Assembly (NCBI GenBank): GCA_041685935.1
Contig: JAWLES010000013.1
Location: forward strand, 1 to 25,568
Source of the DNA: JAIPEK01 sp041685935
Lineage (GTDB): Bacteria; Desulfobacterota; Desulfobacteria; Desulfobacterales; Desulfobacteraceae
Direction: 5' to 3'
DNA: 25,568 nt
In this document: positions 6,728-15,884 of the stretch, piece by piece
Layout of the letters: every line of letters begins with the position of its first letter
Position numbering within the stretch: position 1 is the stretch's first letter
Position numbers and translations under genes: made by a program
Notes under the pieces: model-generated
What the model was told of the DNA's origin: nothing
Databases searched by the model: none
What the model saw: only the letters and a program-made list of their open reading frames with translations

Positions 6728-9619
6728 TTATTTATATAATCTATTTTCGTAAATGGAAACAACATTTTTTTTCATTTCCGAAAAATGAGTGTCAGGAACC
6801 TCGTGCTCCTTTTCCTGGAGATTGAGCCGGTGAATGGCTTTGCGCATTGCCAGGTAGGCCTCTTTCAGCCGGGCGCACTCGGTTTTGCTGATGATCTGTT
6901 CCGATTCAAGCGTTTCAAGGAGTCTGACATTGTCGGTCCACAAGACAAGCCCGGGATGTGAATGGCTCTCCTTTAAGACAAGATACTGCACAATAAACTC
7001 GATGTCAACGATTCCGCCCCTTCCCTGCTTGATATCAAAAAAACCTTTTTTCACCTTCAAATGCTCTTTCCTCATGCGCTCTCTCATCTCGCGGACGTTT
7101 TTCGCAAGCTCATCCGGATCACGCTCTTTTCGTATGATCCCGGTCCGAATCCTGTTGAACTCCTTCTGAAGACCGGTGTCTCCGCTTACCGGTCTCGCCC
7201 GGATCAAGGCCTGCATCTCCCAGGTCCAGGCTTCATCTTCCAGATACCCCTTAAGTGCATCAACATGGGAAACGATGGTCCCGGCCTGCCCCCTTGGCCT
7301 CAATCTCATGTCCGCCCCGTAAAGCTTTCCAGCCGGTGTATGCATGGTCAACACGTTTACTATCCTCTGGCCCAGGTTGGAGTAAAACACTGAAACCTCA
7401 ATGGGTTTCTCTCCCACGGTGGCCTGTCCCTGGCTCCCGGAATGAATGAATATCAGGTCGATATCCGAGCTGTATCCCATTTCATACCCGCCCACCTTGC
7501 CGTAGGCAATAATTGCGAACCCGCAGGTATCAAGTCCATGGGAAATCATGTCCGGCGGAAGCCCGTACTTTTTCATAACGATATGCCAGGACAGATCCAG
7601 AACCTTGTCAAGGACAGTCTCAGCTATATACGTGAGCCGGTCGCTCACCTTCATCAGGGGATACCCGCCGCTCACGTCCGCAGCAGCGACTTTCAGAGTC
7701 TGGGTCTGTTTGAAAACGCACAGGGTTTCAAGCTGCATTTCGTGGTCATCTTCAGGTATGATGGCCATCCGCTTTTCAAGATCCTCCTCCAGGTCCTTTT
7801 TTTCCGGGGGATGGAAAAGCGTTCCCGGATCCAGAAGCTCATCCAGAAGTGCAGGGTGCTTGGACAGAAAGGAGATGATCCAGGGACTCTTACGGGCCAG
7901 CGACGCCAGAGTGTCCAGCGCTCCCTTGTTTTCAAGCAGAAGGGAGATATAGCAGCTCCGCCTCTGAATGGTCGTTACAAGGTCCACCAGCCTGCCCAGG
8001 ACCCTGCCCGGCTCAGGACTCTCCCCGGCCTTTTGAACGATCAGGGGAACCAGCCGGCTGAGGCGTTTCTGTCCTGCTGCGGTGAGCTGCTTGGTTCCGG
8101 AATGCTCCTTGAGGGCCTTGAGGGGTTTGTATACCTGGTCAAAGTCCTGAAAACAGGATATATTTTCCACCCTTTCCGCTGCCTGGGGATCATTGAGGTT
8201 TTCCCAGATACGTCTGAAACACTCGGTGTTTTCATCTCCGTTCTCATCCTCTTCCGTGCCCAGAAGCTCGTTAAAGTGGCTGTGAACGTTGTTCATATGG
8301 GTCTCAAGCACGCCCATGAACGCTTCATGGGAATCGAATCCCGCTGAAAGGGCGAGCCTCAGCCCGCCTTCCGCATCAACCGGCAGGTCATGGGTCTGGA
8401 GATCATCGTATTCCTGGAGCCGGTTTTCCACCCGCCTCAGAAAGGTATATGCCTCTGACAGGCACTGCAGGGTTTCATGATCAATACAGGAAAGATCCTC
8501 CAGGGTTTTCAGCACCCTGAGTATCCTGCGCTCTTTAAGCTGGGGTTCGATACCGCCGCGTATCATCTGGAAAATCTGCCCGAAAAATTCGACCTCCCTG
8601 ATACCTCCGGGGCCGAGCTTGACGTTCCGCTTCAGATTTTCATTCCGTGTCTGCATGGAAATCCGCTTTTTCATGTCCCGGAACGACTCAAACGTGCCGT
8701 AATCGAAATAGCGCCTGTAAACAAACGCTTCAAGGTTCTCCAGGATACGTTCCCCCAGCTCCTTGTCTCCGGCCACCGGGCGTGCCTTGATCAAGGCGTA
8801 CCTCTCCCATTCCCGGCCCTGTGACTGGTAATAGTGTTCAAAGCCTGAACGGTTCATCACAAGCGGACCGGTCCCGCCGAACGGCCTCAACCTCGTGTCC
8901 ACCCGGAAAAAATTGGAGCCCTGGTTTCCGGAATCAAAGAACTTGAGAAACATCCTGGCAAGCTTTGTGAAAAACTTTTCATTTTCCAGGGGCCGATCCC
9001 CGTCGGTGGTGCCGTCTTTTCCATAAACAAATATCAGATCTATATCCGAAGAGAAGTTGAGCTCGCGCGCACCGAGCTTGCCCATGCCGATGACGACGAG
9101 TTTCTGCCTGTTTCCCTTTTCATCCGACGGGGTTCCGTGGGATCGGCAAAGTTTGGCATAAAAAAAATCCAGCACGGTATCAATGCAGGCATCGGCAAAG
9201 CAGGAAAGATCATTCAGGGTCTCATCTAGAAACGCCTTTTGGGTCAGATCACGCCAGGCAATCCGTATCATTTCATAAAGCCTGATTTTCAAAAGCGCCT
9301 GCTTGGTTTCATTTTCCCCCATCCCGTCGGAAACCGCCTGTCCCACTTTTGAAAAGAACACCCCTGGTTCGTATGCTTTCTCCAGTTCTCCGGAGCGGTA
9401 AAGGTCATGGACAAGTTCGGGATAAACCGATGCGCTCGCTGCCACAAACTCGCTGAAATAAAAGACTTTCACAAGTTCTGCCCGGAAGGTTTCATCCTCT
9501 ATCAGGGGCAGTCCCCTGGATGCTGCAGCGTCATAATAGTGATCCAGTCTCGCCTTAACCCTCTTGACAGCCTCTGCACCGATTAAAGGAAGGTATGTTT
9601 CAATTTCGTTTTCATTCAT
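6728..9619 (-). CDS. glnE: Bifunctional glutamine synthetase adenylyltransferase/adenylyl-removing enzyme
   Basis: GlnE controls glutamine synthetase by adding AMP to, or removing it from, a tyrosine of GS. It has two nucleotidyltransferase domains. The N-terminal (deadenylylating) one contains GMGKLGARELNFSSDIDLIF near residue 180. The C-terminal (adenylylating) one contains AYGKVGGYEMGYSSDIDLIF near residue 705. Both retain the metal-binding Asp-x-Asp. The 963-residue length is normal. The ATG at 9619 is preferred over one at 9628: the AAGGAGG at 9635-9629 touches the earlier ATG with no spacer, but lies nine bases before the later one. The gene overlaps the upstream membrane-protein gene by 8 nt, indicating translational coupling. 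With the glutamate synthase genes nearby it forms a nitrogen-assimilation theme. No GS or PII gene lies in the window. Confidence 0.95.
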   Translation of the reverse strand: MNENEIETYLPLIGAEAVKRVKARLDHYYDAAASRGLPLIEDETFRAELVKVFYFSEFVAASASVYPELVHDLYRSGELEKAYEPGVFFSKVGQAVSDGMGENETKQALLKIRLYEMIRIAWRDLTQKAFLDETLNDLSCFADACIDTVLDFFYAKLCRSHGTPSDEKGNRQKLVVIGMGKLGARELNFSSDIDLIFVYGKDGTTDGDRPLENEKFFTKLARMFLKFFDSGNQGSNFFRVDTRLRPFGGTGPLVMNRSGFEHYYQSQGREWERYALIKARPVAGDKELGERILENLEAFVYRRYFDYGTFESFRDMKKRISMQTRNENLKRNVKLGPGGIREVEFFGQIFQMIRGGIEPQLKERRILRVLKTLEDLSCIDHETLQCLSEAYTFLRRVENRLQEYDDLQTHDLPVDAEGGLRLALSAGFDSHEAFMGVLETHMNNVHSHFNELLGTEEDENGDENTECFRRIWENLNDPQAAERVENISCFQDFDQVYKPLKALKEHSGTKQLTAAGQKRLSRLVPLIVQKAGESPEPGRVLGRLVDLVTTIQRRSCYISLLLENKGALDTLASLARKSPWIISFLSKHPALLDELLDPGTLFHPPEKKDLEEDLEKRMAIIPEDDHEMQLETLCVFKQTQTLKVAAADVSGGYPLMKVSDRLTYIAETVLDKVLDLSWHIVMKKYGLPPDMISHGLDTCGFAIIAYGKVGGYEMGYSSDIDLIFIHSGSQGQATVGEKPIEVSVFYSNLGQRIVNVLTMHTPAGKLYGADMRLRPRGQAGTIVSHVDALKGYLEDEAWTWEMQALIRARPVSGDTGLQKEFNRIRTGIIRKERDPDELAKNVREMRERMRKEHLKVKKGFFDIKQGRGGIVDIEFIVQYLVLKESHSHPGLVLWTDNVRLLETLESEQIISKTECARLKEAYLAMRKAIHRLNLQEKEHEVPDTHFSEMKKNVVSIYENRLYK

Positions 9620-12600
9620 TGTGCACATCCTCCTTCATCTCTCCTGCCGAACGCCTGCGGCTGATTCTGAAATTCACCCGCCGCCGGAAACCGTCTGTGC
9701 CGAAGCACTCAAATCCCCACCGCAGCCATTTCAGAAATGAAAACGCAATCCAGAGAGCCCATAAAAGAATCAGCACCCTGTAAACGGTCATGGGAAGGGA
9801 AATCACATACGCGGCGGGAAAAAGCCCGGTGGTCATATCCCTGTACCAGCGGAGAAAATGATTGTGGGAGCCGTTGCCGGTGATCTGCATGTCAGGGGAA
9901 CCAAGAAGACCGTGCTGGATTCCGTAAAACAGAGAAGCCACTGCAGCCGCGGTCAATAAGGCAAGGAGAACCTGTACGATATTGAAGACTGCATTGGACT
10001 GTTTATGCCCGTACTCCCTCCTTGCTCCCAGGGCAAGCAGCCAGGCCGCAACCGGCAGCGCGGCAAAAATGTTCACCTGGACCATCCCGACACCCAGAAG
10101 CACCCACTGGTAAAACCGCAACGGAACCGTTTTAATCCGGCAGAGCCCGGCTGACAGGATCACGATCACCAAAAGCATGCTCCAGTAAAGTACGGCAGGG
10201 CCCACATAAGGGCCGCCGCAAAACAGAATCCACCTGTTTTCCGGCATTTTTGCGGTTATTACGGAATCCGCACCGGGCATTCCCAGGTCCACATTTGACG
10301 TGGACCATTTCCATCCCATCTCACGTTTTTCATGCCAGTCCAGCCTGATGCTCTGCTTACCCGGCGTAAGCGGCAGGGTGACCGTATCTTCCTTAAGGCG
10401 TATGGGCCTTGATTCACCGTTAATGGAAACGGACTGAAGCCGGGCTGTTGAAGGCAGAACGAGTTCATGCTCCCCACCCCTGCTGGAGGTTATATCCATC
10501 TCAAGGCCGGCTTTGGTTATCCTTTTTCCCGGCACCATGTCAAGACGGGTGTTTTCAATGGTGTGGGTGGGTCCGTCCACCCCCTCGGGCCGCATGATGC
10601 GGATGGAAAGCCTCTCCCCGGGCCAGGGCCTGAACTCCGGCAGCCATTCCCCTGACCGCCCCTGGTGGCGGATCACCGGCACACCCGTCATTTCTGCGTG
10701 CCACACAGTTGCCACATCCACCTTCCAGATCTCGGTAAATACGGATGTCTCCGGAGCCTTCAAATCCAGCCGGCCGCTGACGGGAAGGGAAGATCTCCAC
10801 CTGACCACACTCTGATTCGGCCCCATGCTGATCATTGCCCTGCCGTTTTTCACGGGCAGATCGGTTGTCACAGCCTCTCCATCCAGCAGCGGAACCGAAG
10901 TAACCACGGAAAAACCTTGAGGCGATACCCGCCTGACAACGGTTTGGACTTCCCAGTCAAGCCCGAGCACAAGGGTTCTGGTGATCTTTAGAAAGGGGGG
11001 CAGCCTCTCGGGCTCGAACGTCTCCGCCTGTTCTTTTTCACCCGCTTCTTTGTCGATCCTGGAGAACTTAAGCCGGTTTTCCGGAATACCGTTATCCCCG
11101 ATCCCTTCCACATGCCAGTCCGTGGACTGGACGGTTACACGGCCGGGCTTCAGCGGCAGCGCTACCTGGAACGAGTTCAGGTCGGGAATATACCCTGAAA
11201 GTTCCACCCGGTGAACCCCTTCGGGCACAATTATCCACAAATGACCGGCCACCGGGTCCCGGTACACCCCTTTAACAGGAGTGTTGTTCATCTTTACCCG
11301 GACCGGCAGCCACTGGCCGGCTGATCCCGGCAGCGGCACCGCAACCTCCCGGTTAAGACTGTGGACCTCCAGCCCGGCCACAAGAATCCGCCGATCGACT
11401 GTAACATCCATTTCGGAGACGGCAGCGCATTCCGGGGCGCACTCGGGTTTTTCCCGGACAGTCAGTTTTTCTTCAAGTTGCTTTAACAGCCTTTCCGGTG
11501 GAAAACCGTTTTCCGCTTCTGCAGGTGAAGGTAAGCACCAGAAGACAAAAAGTGTTATAAACAGGGCCACTTTGGTTTTGAGCCCGGAAAAGTCAAATCC
11601 TTTTCGCCTTTGGTATGTAACGCCGGAAAATCCCTGGATCATAACAAGAAGCAGCACAATTCTGGCAAATGACAGGAAAGCGTTCACAGTTGGAGAAACC
11701 AGGGTGAACGACATGTTGCGGTCCCCGGCAACCGGCCCGTTCCATGAAAAACGGACGGAATTCCACTGCCAGGAGGGAATTCCCAAGCCTGTCTGTATTT
11801 TTGCATCCGTGTCAACCTGTTTTACGGACCGGTCCGCTGGTTCATGCTCCGACATCTCCCCCTTTTGACGGTAAAGGTTTTTGCCTGCTTTAAGTGCGGG
11901 AGAAGAAAGGATCTCCTTTTGTACATTTTTTTGGCTGACTGCCGTTCTTCCGCCATGGGCATCGGAAGAAACAGATATGCTGCGGCCTGCCTGCGGCAGG
12001 GCTTTCCACGGTTTTTCAAGCTGGGGATAGATGCCGACCTTTGCCTGATGGGCAATGAACGGAAGTGACACCGCCACCAGAAAGAGAATGCATCCCACCC
12101 GGTAGGTATTGAGTACACCGTATATCCGTCCGCCTTTGGAAGCCTGTCTCAAAAGGGCCAGGGCTGCAAGAATGTGGAGCCAGACCCACACGGGCGCACC
12201 GGGCTGGTGCCTGATCAGCACAAGGGCGAAAAGGCTTACGGCTCCCCAGCGGACTCCCTTGAGCTTTGCAGCTGCAAGGCAGATAACGAGCACAACGAAA
12301 ATATCCAGGAGGGTCCACTGTTTTACCCATGTATCCCTGATACTGTCGATGCCTGATGAACTGAAAAGTGACCAGCCAGGGGGCAGATGAAGTGTCCCCT
12401 TAACCGAATTAAAAGTCTTGTTCCATCCCGAGGCTGGAATGGAGTCCGACCGGTCGATCCTGGACCGGGACTTCAGGTTGACCTTGCCGTACCGCATTTC
12501 CACACCAGCTTTGTCCGATCCGGGCAGACGGGTTATAAACACAGGTTTTCCATTGACAGTCACCCGTCCGAGCTCCAGCGGAGGGTTCGCGGAAAGCCGC

Positions 12601-13754
12601 CATCCAGTGGTCATGCGGCCGGTGATCCTGTCGATTACGGAAAAACCCTTCCCGTCGAAATCAAGACGCAGGGTCCGGTTCAGATTCAACTGATCCGGGT
12701 CCGGGTCCGGATCGCCCCGTTTTTTCACGGAAAAAACGAGTTCCTCTTCAGGGGTCATAAGAAAGGCGGGATACTCTTTCCATTCCCGGGGCATGGTGGT
12801 TCGTTCCGGGTCGATCCTTGGAGGGCCTTTCAGATCCACGGACCTCAGATGAGAAAAAGGCCTGAAAGACCAGATTTCGGTATCCGCTTTCCTGAAACCG
12901 CCCACATCCTCCAGGGACATCTTTTTCAACGGCCCCTTGTGCCGCAGGGTAATGGCAACCTCCCATGTCCCCGGCCGTACCTGGAGCAGAAGCCCGCCGT
13001 CCTTTTCAAGCCGGGCCGGCAGAGGGCTGTCCAGGGCCACCGGCACAAAGCGGTCAGTGAAAGCCTTGCCGATGCGTTCCTCTCTGTGGCGGCCGGAGAC
13101 ATTCAGCTGCACACGGGTGACAACTGTTGCCGGGATATCATCCCTGATCAGCCGGTGCACCTTGACCCGAATGCCGTCTCCTTGCTTCCGGGCGGCGGTC
13201 CCGGCTTTCCGGTCTTCCGCTTCGATCCAGAGCCTTCCCTGTTTGTCCAGCCGGGGAAGCCTGACGGATTCACCCCGGACCGAAAGATCCACAAGGCCGG
13301 TATGGCCGGGCACGCTGATTTTTTCAGGTATTCTGTCGTATGCAAAAGCACCTTTTACCGTATACTCCCCCGGCTCCTGCAGGATCAGATAAGGCTTTCC
13401 GTTTCTCTTGCCGACCGGATGGGCCGTTCCGTCCACCGTTACATTCAAGGGCCACAAATCCCGGTCTCCGGGAAGGGCTATCCCGGCATTCTTTTGATAC
13501 ACCTTCCATTTCTGCGTGAAAGAGGCCCTGTCGTTGCTGAACGAAATCCTGAGCCTGGACGGCCAGATACAGATCTTTTCGGAAAGATTGTTGTACACTG
13601 AAGGGCACCGGGTCTGGTCATGCCCCTGGAGTACCCAGCCGGTCCAGGGTTTCAGGGGCTCCGGAACCTTGTTTGCCGGCAGAGGGCCGGCTTCTGCTCC
13701 GGAAAAACATGATACCGCCAAAAAGAGGCTAAAAAAAACAGCAAGTTGTTTCAC
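9612..13754 (-). CDS. Giant membrane protein with two tandem beta-rich/transmembrane modules
   Basis: A 1380-residue envelope protein of no family I can name. The start is a GTG at 13754 with AAGGAG nine bases upstream (13769-13764); a longer ATG frame from 13820 has no such support. The GTG start exposes a clear signal peptide (MKQLAVFFSLFLAVSCFSGAEA, cut after AEA). Residues about 25-500 look beta-rich and periplasmic, and 510-620 and 690-715 hold membrane segments. A second signal-like stretch (VALFITLFVFWCLPSPAEA) follows near 727-745, then a second beta-rich region (to about 1170) and C-terminal membrane helices. The halves align in register: LPG at 94-96 with 808-810, and EIW at 293 with 1008. 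The last codons overlap glnE. It might be an envelope scaffold or sensor, but no catalytic motif is visible. Confidence 0.85.
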   Translation of the reverse strand: MKQLAVFFSLFLAVSCFSGAEAGPLPANKVPEPLKPWTGWVLQGHDQTRCPSVYNNLSEKICIWPSRLRISFSNDRASFTQKWKVYQKNAGIALPGDRDLWPLNVTVDGTAHPVGKRNGKPYLILQEPGEYTVKGAFAYDRIPEKISVPGHTGLVDLSVRGESVRLPRLDKQGRLWIEAEDRKAGTAARKQGDGIRVKVHRLIRDDIPATVVTRVQLNVSGRHREERIGKAFTDRFVPVALDSPLPARLEKDGGLLLQVRPGTWEVAITLRHKGPLKKMSLEDVGGFRKADTEIWSFRPFSHLRSVDLKGPPRIDPERTTMPREWKEYPAFLMTPEEELVFSVKKRGDPDPDPDQLNLNRTLRLDFDGKGFSVIDRITGRMTTGWRLSANPPLELGRVTVNGKPVFITRLPGSDKAGVEMRYGKVNLKSRSRIDRSDSIPASGWNKTFNSVKGTLHLPPGWSLFSSSGIDSIRDTWVKQWTLLDIFVVLVICLAAAKLKGVRWGAVSLFALVLIRHQPGAPVWVWLHILAALALLRQASKGGRIYGVLNTYRVGCILFLVAVSLPFIAHQAKVGIYPQLEKPWKALPQAGRSISVSSDAHGGRTAVSQKNVQKEILSSPALKAGKNLYRQKGEMSEHEPADRSVKQVDTDAKIQTGLGIPSWQWNSVRFSWNGPVAGDRNMSFTLVSPTVNAFLSFARIVLLLVMIQGFSGVTYQRRKGFDFSGLKTKVALFITLFVFWCLPSPAEAENGFPPERLLKQLEEKLTVREKPECAPECAAVSEMDVTVDRRILVAGLEVHSLNREVAVPLPGSAGQWLPVRVKMNNTPVKGVYRDPVAGHLWIIVPEGVHRVELSGYIPDLNSFQVALPLKPGRVTVQSTDWHVEGIGDNGIPENRLKFSRIDKEAGEKEQAETFEPERLPPFLKITRTLVLGLDWEVQTVVRRVSPQGFSVVTSVPLLDGEAVTTDLPVKNGRAMISMGPNQSVVRWRSSLPVSGRLDLKAPETSVFTEIWKVDVATVWHAEMTGVPVIRHQGRSGEWLPEFRPWPGERLSIRIMRPEGVDGPTHTIENTRLDMVPGKRITKAGLEMDITSSRGGEHELVLPSTARLQSVSINGESRPIRLKEDTVTLPLTPGKQSIRLDWHEKREMGWKWSTSNVDLGMPGADSVITAKMPENRWILFCGGPYVGPAVLYWSMLLVIVILSAGLCRIKTVPLRFYQWVLLGVGMVQVNIFAALPVAAWLLALGARREYGHKQSNAVFNIVQVLLALLTAAAVASLFYGIQHGLLGSPDMQITGNGSHNHFLRWYRDMTTGLFPAAYVISLPMTVYRVLILLWALWIAFSFLKWLRWGFECFGTDGFRRRVNFRISRRRSAGEMKEDVHNE

Positions 13755-13763
13755 AGGACCGAT

Positions 13764-13769
13764 CTCCTT
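13764..13769 (-). promoter_or_regulatory. Ribosome-binding site deciding the GTG start of the giant membrane protein
   Basis: The minus strand reads AAGGAG, then nine bases, then GTG AAA CAA. This GTG places a signal peptide exactly at the N-terminus. The upstream ATG at 13820 has no comparable site and would add 22 mostly polar residues before the signal peptide. Confidence 0.75.
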
Positions 13770-13853
13770 GGTTGAGTTCGCAAACAAGAGACCCGGGCTC
13801 CGCAGGTCCCCCGCATTCAAATTGCAGGTGAATGATGCAGTTCTTTTTTTAAA

Positions 13854-14627
13854 TCAATTGTCCCTGCGGGCGGCAATCAGGGCCGCTCCCACAGCACCGT
13901 TGACCTGGGCCGTCCGCGGTACCGCGACTGCATTTCCAAGGCGCTCTTCCAGCACCCGGACCACTCCCTGATTCAGGGCCACGCCGCCGGTCATTATATA
14001 CGGCGGGCCGCCCTTTACCCGTTTGACCATTGACACGATCCGGCTGCCGATGGAGGCATGAATACCTGCAATAATGTTCTCCCTTTTCTCTCCTTTTGAG
14101 ATAAGTGAAATTACTTCAGACTCGGCAAACACGGTACAAACACTGCTGATGGCCGCAACTGTGTCTGCACGGCCGGAAAACTCCCCCAGCCTTGCCAGGT
14201 CGATTTCAAGCGCCGATGCCATCACGTCCAGGAACCTCCCGGTTCCGGCTGCACACTTGTCGTTCATTGCAAAATCAATAACCCGGCCCTTTTTATCCAG
14301 GACAATGACCTTGCTGTCCTGGCCTCCGATATCCACGACAGTTGCAACCCCTGGATTCATAAAGCATGCTCCGGCCGCATGGCAGGAAATCTCTGTTACG
14401 GACCGGACTGCAAAATCAACATTCTTCCTGCCGTACCCGGTTGATATGATTCCAGGCACATCACCGGGCCGGATTCCAACCTCCTCCAAAAGCAGGTCAA
14501 ACACTTTTCTGGCTGCGGCTCCGGGGTCATAACCGGTGGGCAAGACTTTGACAGACTCGATCTTCCCGTCTTGCAAAAGCGCCCCTTTGGCTGTGGTGGA
14601 GCCGATATCAATTCCGGCTGTGATCAT
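13854..14627 (-). CDS. 2-hydroxyacyl-CoA dehydratase activator ATPase (BadF/BadG/BcrA/BcrD, HgdC type)
   Basis: A 257-residue ASKHA-fold ATPase that injects one low-potential electron, driven by ATP hydrolysis, into a 2-hydroxyacyl-CoA dehydratase or related enzyme. The N-terminal GIDIGSTTAKG is the phosphate-binding motif, and VVDIGGQDSKV the second. The two cysteines that in HgdC-type homodimers hold the shared [4Fe-4S] cluster are present in NDKCAAGTGRF and SSVCTVFAESEV. MTGGVALN and the C-terminal NGAVGAAL complete the family pattern. Its length matches HgdC. The start is supported by AAGGGAG. It lies 19 bases after the catalytic subunit gene and is the only activator present. That favours a dehydratase or double-cubane-type system over class I benzoyl-CoA reductase, which needs two different ATPase subunits. 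Confidence 0.92.
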   Translation of the reverse strand: MITAGIDIGSTTAKGALLQDGKIESVKVLPTGYDPGAAARKVFDLLLEEVGIRPGDVPGIISTGYGRKNVDFAVRSVTEISCHAAGACFMNPGVATVVDIGGQDSKVIVLDKKGRVIDFAMNDKCAAGTGRFLDVMASALEIDLARLGEFSGRADTVAAISSVCTVFAESEVISLISKGEKRENIIAGIHASIGSRIVSMVKRVKGGPPYIMTGGVALNQGVVRVLEERLGNAVAVPRTAQVNGAVGAALIAARRDN

Positions 14628-14646
14628 CCGCTTTCTCCCTTGATTG

Positions 14647-15858
14647 TCAGAGCATCTCGATAAATGCGTCTATCCGGGTTTCAACCTGGCTTTCGGAAAA
14701 CTTTCTCTGGTCGCACATATCCGCCTCCACCATCAGGCAGGGCTTTGACGTCCTTTCCCTGACGATCCTCTGGATGTCGTACTGCCCGAAAGAGTAGGGT
14801 TTGCAGCTCCTGTTGGAATGAAAGACCACCCCGTGGGCATCGTACTTTTCCACCATGCGTACGATATTATCCGCCATGTGGTCGATGCCGGTGTTCAAAA
14901 AAATCCTTGTGTAAGATTCGGCCATGGAGCCCAGAAAATCGTTTTCATCCAGGTGGGGAAGGGTTCCGCACCAGCCCGACGTATACGTGTCAGCAACAAA
15001 TCCCGCACCATGGGAGGCGAACTTGTCGGAAAACCATCTCATCTTGTACCACACCGGCAGGTTGTCCCAGATAAGGCGATACCTCTCGGGCTCCACCTTG
15101 CTGATGCCTTTCCGGATCCGGTCGTTCATTTCCGCCAGCAGCTGTTCATAATAGTCCACAGCCGTCTGCGTGCCCCTCAGGGTGACAATCATCGCAAGAT
15201 GAAAAAACGCGTCAAAGCAGGTCATGGGCGCAGGCTTGTTCATCGTGGTGTCCAGTACTTTCTTCCAGAGTTTCTGCGCTTTCACCGACAGCGCCCCTAC
15301 CTCGGTCATACGGTCGTAATCAAAAGGCTTGCCGCATACATTTTCCAGGAAGGCGACATAATCCCTTATCTGGTGCCTGACATAGGTGTCTGCCTCTTTT
15401 TCATACCCGGTATGGCAGACAGGAGTATCCAGGACAAATAGAGGCGCCCCGAAGTACCTGGCAAGCACCTCGTACCACTTGAGCACCGTTCCGCAGATAT
15501 TGTTGCAGCATATAAGCATGTCAGGCTCGGGCAGCCCTCCGATGGGGCCTCCGTTTACTTCGGCACATGCGATATCACCCCTTGCATACGAACAAAGATC
15601 TGTGGAGTATCCCATTTCTTCAGCTTTTTCACAAAGCTCGGTGGACATCTTGGCCGCCCCGCACATGGCCCCGTAGTTCTCCGGGTAGACCGGAATAACG
15701 TCCATGGCGTGCAGCGGCTCCACCGGCCCTCCGCTGGTGATCCACGCGATCTTTTTACCGGTCTGCTCCTTCGGGGTTTTGGCCTCGATGTAGTATTCGG
15801 TCATTATCTCGCGGAGCCGCTTGTCCGTCTTGATCTTTTTTTCCTCAGGTGTGGACAT
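14647..15858 (-). CDS. 2-hydroxyacyl-CoA dehydratase family subunit (HgdA/BcrB-like)
   Basis: A 403-residue member of the HgdB/BcrB-BcrC family, which forms one half of a radical dehydratase or reductase heterodimer with Fe-S clusters. Family landmarks are GGPIGGLPEPDMLICCNNIC near residue 105, with clustered cysteines; HSNRSCKPYSFGQYDIQR near 350; and EADMCDQRKFSESQVETR close to the C-terminus, which is very like BcrB-type subunits. Several cysteines (in AMCGA, CSYARGD, CCNNIC and DTPVC) could ligate the cluster. The start at 15858 is set by GAGGAG six bases upstream; an earlier ATG at 15888 would extend into the upstream gene without an RBS. It is 26 bases after its partner subunit gene. 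No CoA-transferase lies nearby, so the acyl-CoA substrate is unknown. Confidence 0.88.
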   Translation of the reverse strand: MSTPEEKKIKTDKRLREIMTEYYIEAKTPKEQTGKKIAWITSGGPVEPLHAMDVIPVYPENYGAMCGAAKMSTELCEKAEEMGYSTDLCSYARGDIACAEVNGGPIGGLPEPDMLICCNNICGTVLKWYEVLARYFGAPLFVLDTPVCHTGYEKEADTYVRHQIRDYVAFLENVCGKPFDYDRMTEVGALSVKAQKLWKKVLDTTMNKPAPMTCFDAFFHLAMIVTLRGTQTAVDYYEQLLAEMNDRIRKGISKVEPERYRLIWDNLPVWYKMRWFSDKFASHGAGFVADTYTSGWCGTLPHLDENDFLGSMAESYTRIFLNTGIDHMADNIVRMVEKYDAHGVVFHSNRSCKPYSFGQYDIQRIVRERTSKPCLMVEADMCDQRKFSESQVETRIDAFIEML

Positions 15859-15884
15859 GTTATCTCCTCTGTGTGCGGAACCTC

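Noticed and set aside
7442..8347. A 301-codon open frame on the plus strand
   Set aside because: Entirely antisense to glnE, which is certain from its two nucleotidyltransferase motifs.
12387..13601. A 404-codon open frame on the plus strand
   Set aside because: It lies antisense to the giant membrane-protein gene, whose minus-strand frame has a signal peptide, RBS and internal homology. The plus-strand translation has low-complexity Pro/Gly/Arg composition and no recognisable motif.
9612..13754. Lipoprotein signal (Cys in LAVSCFSG) for the giant protein
   Set aside because: The residue at -3 is Ala rather than Leu/Val/Ile, and a normal AEA signal peptidase I site follows directly.
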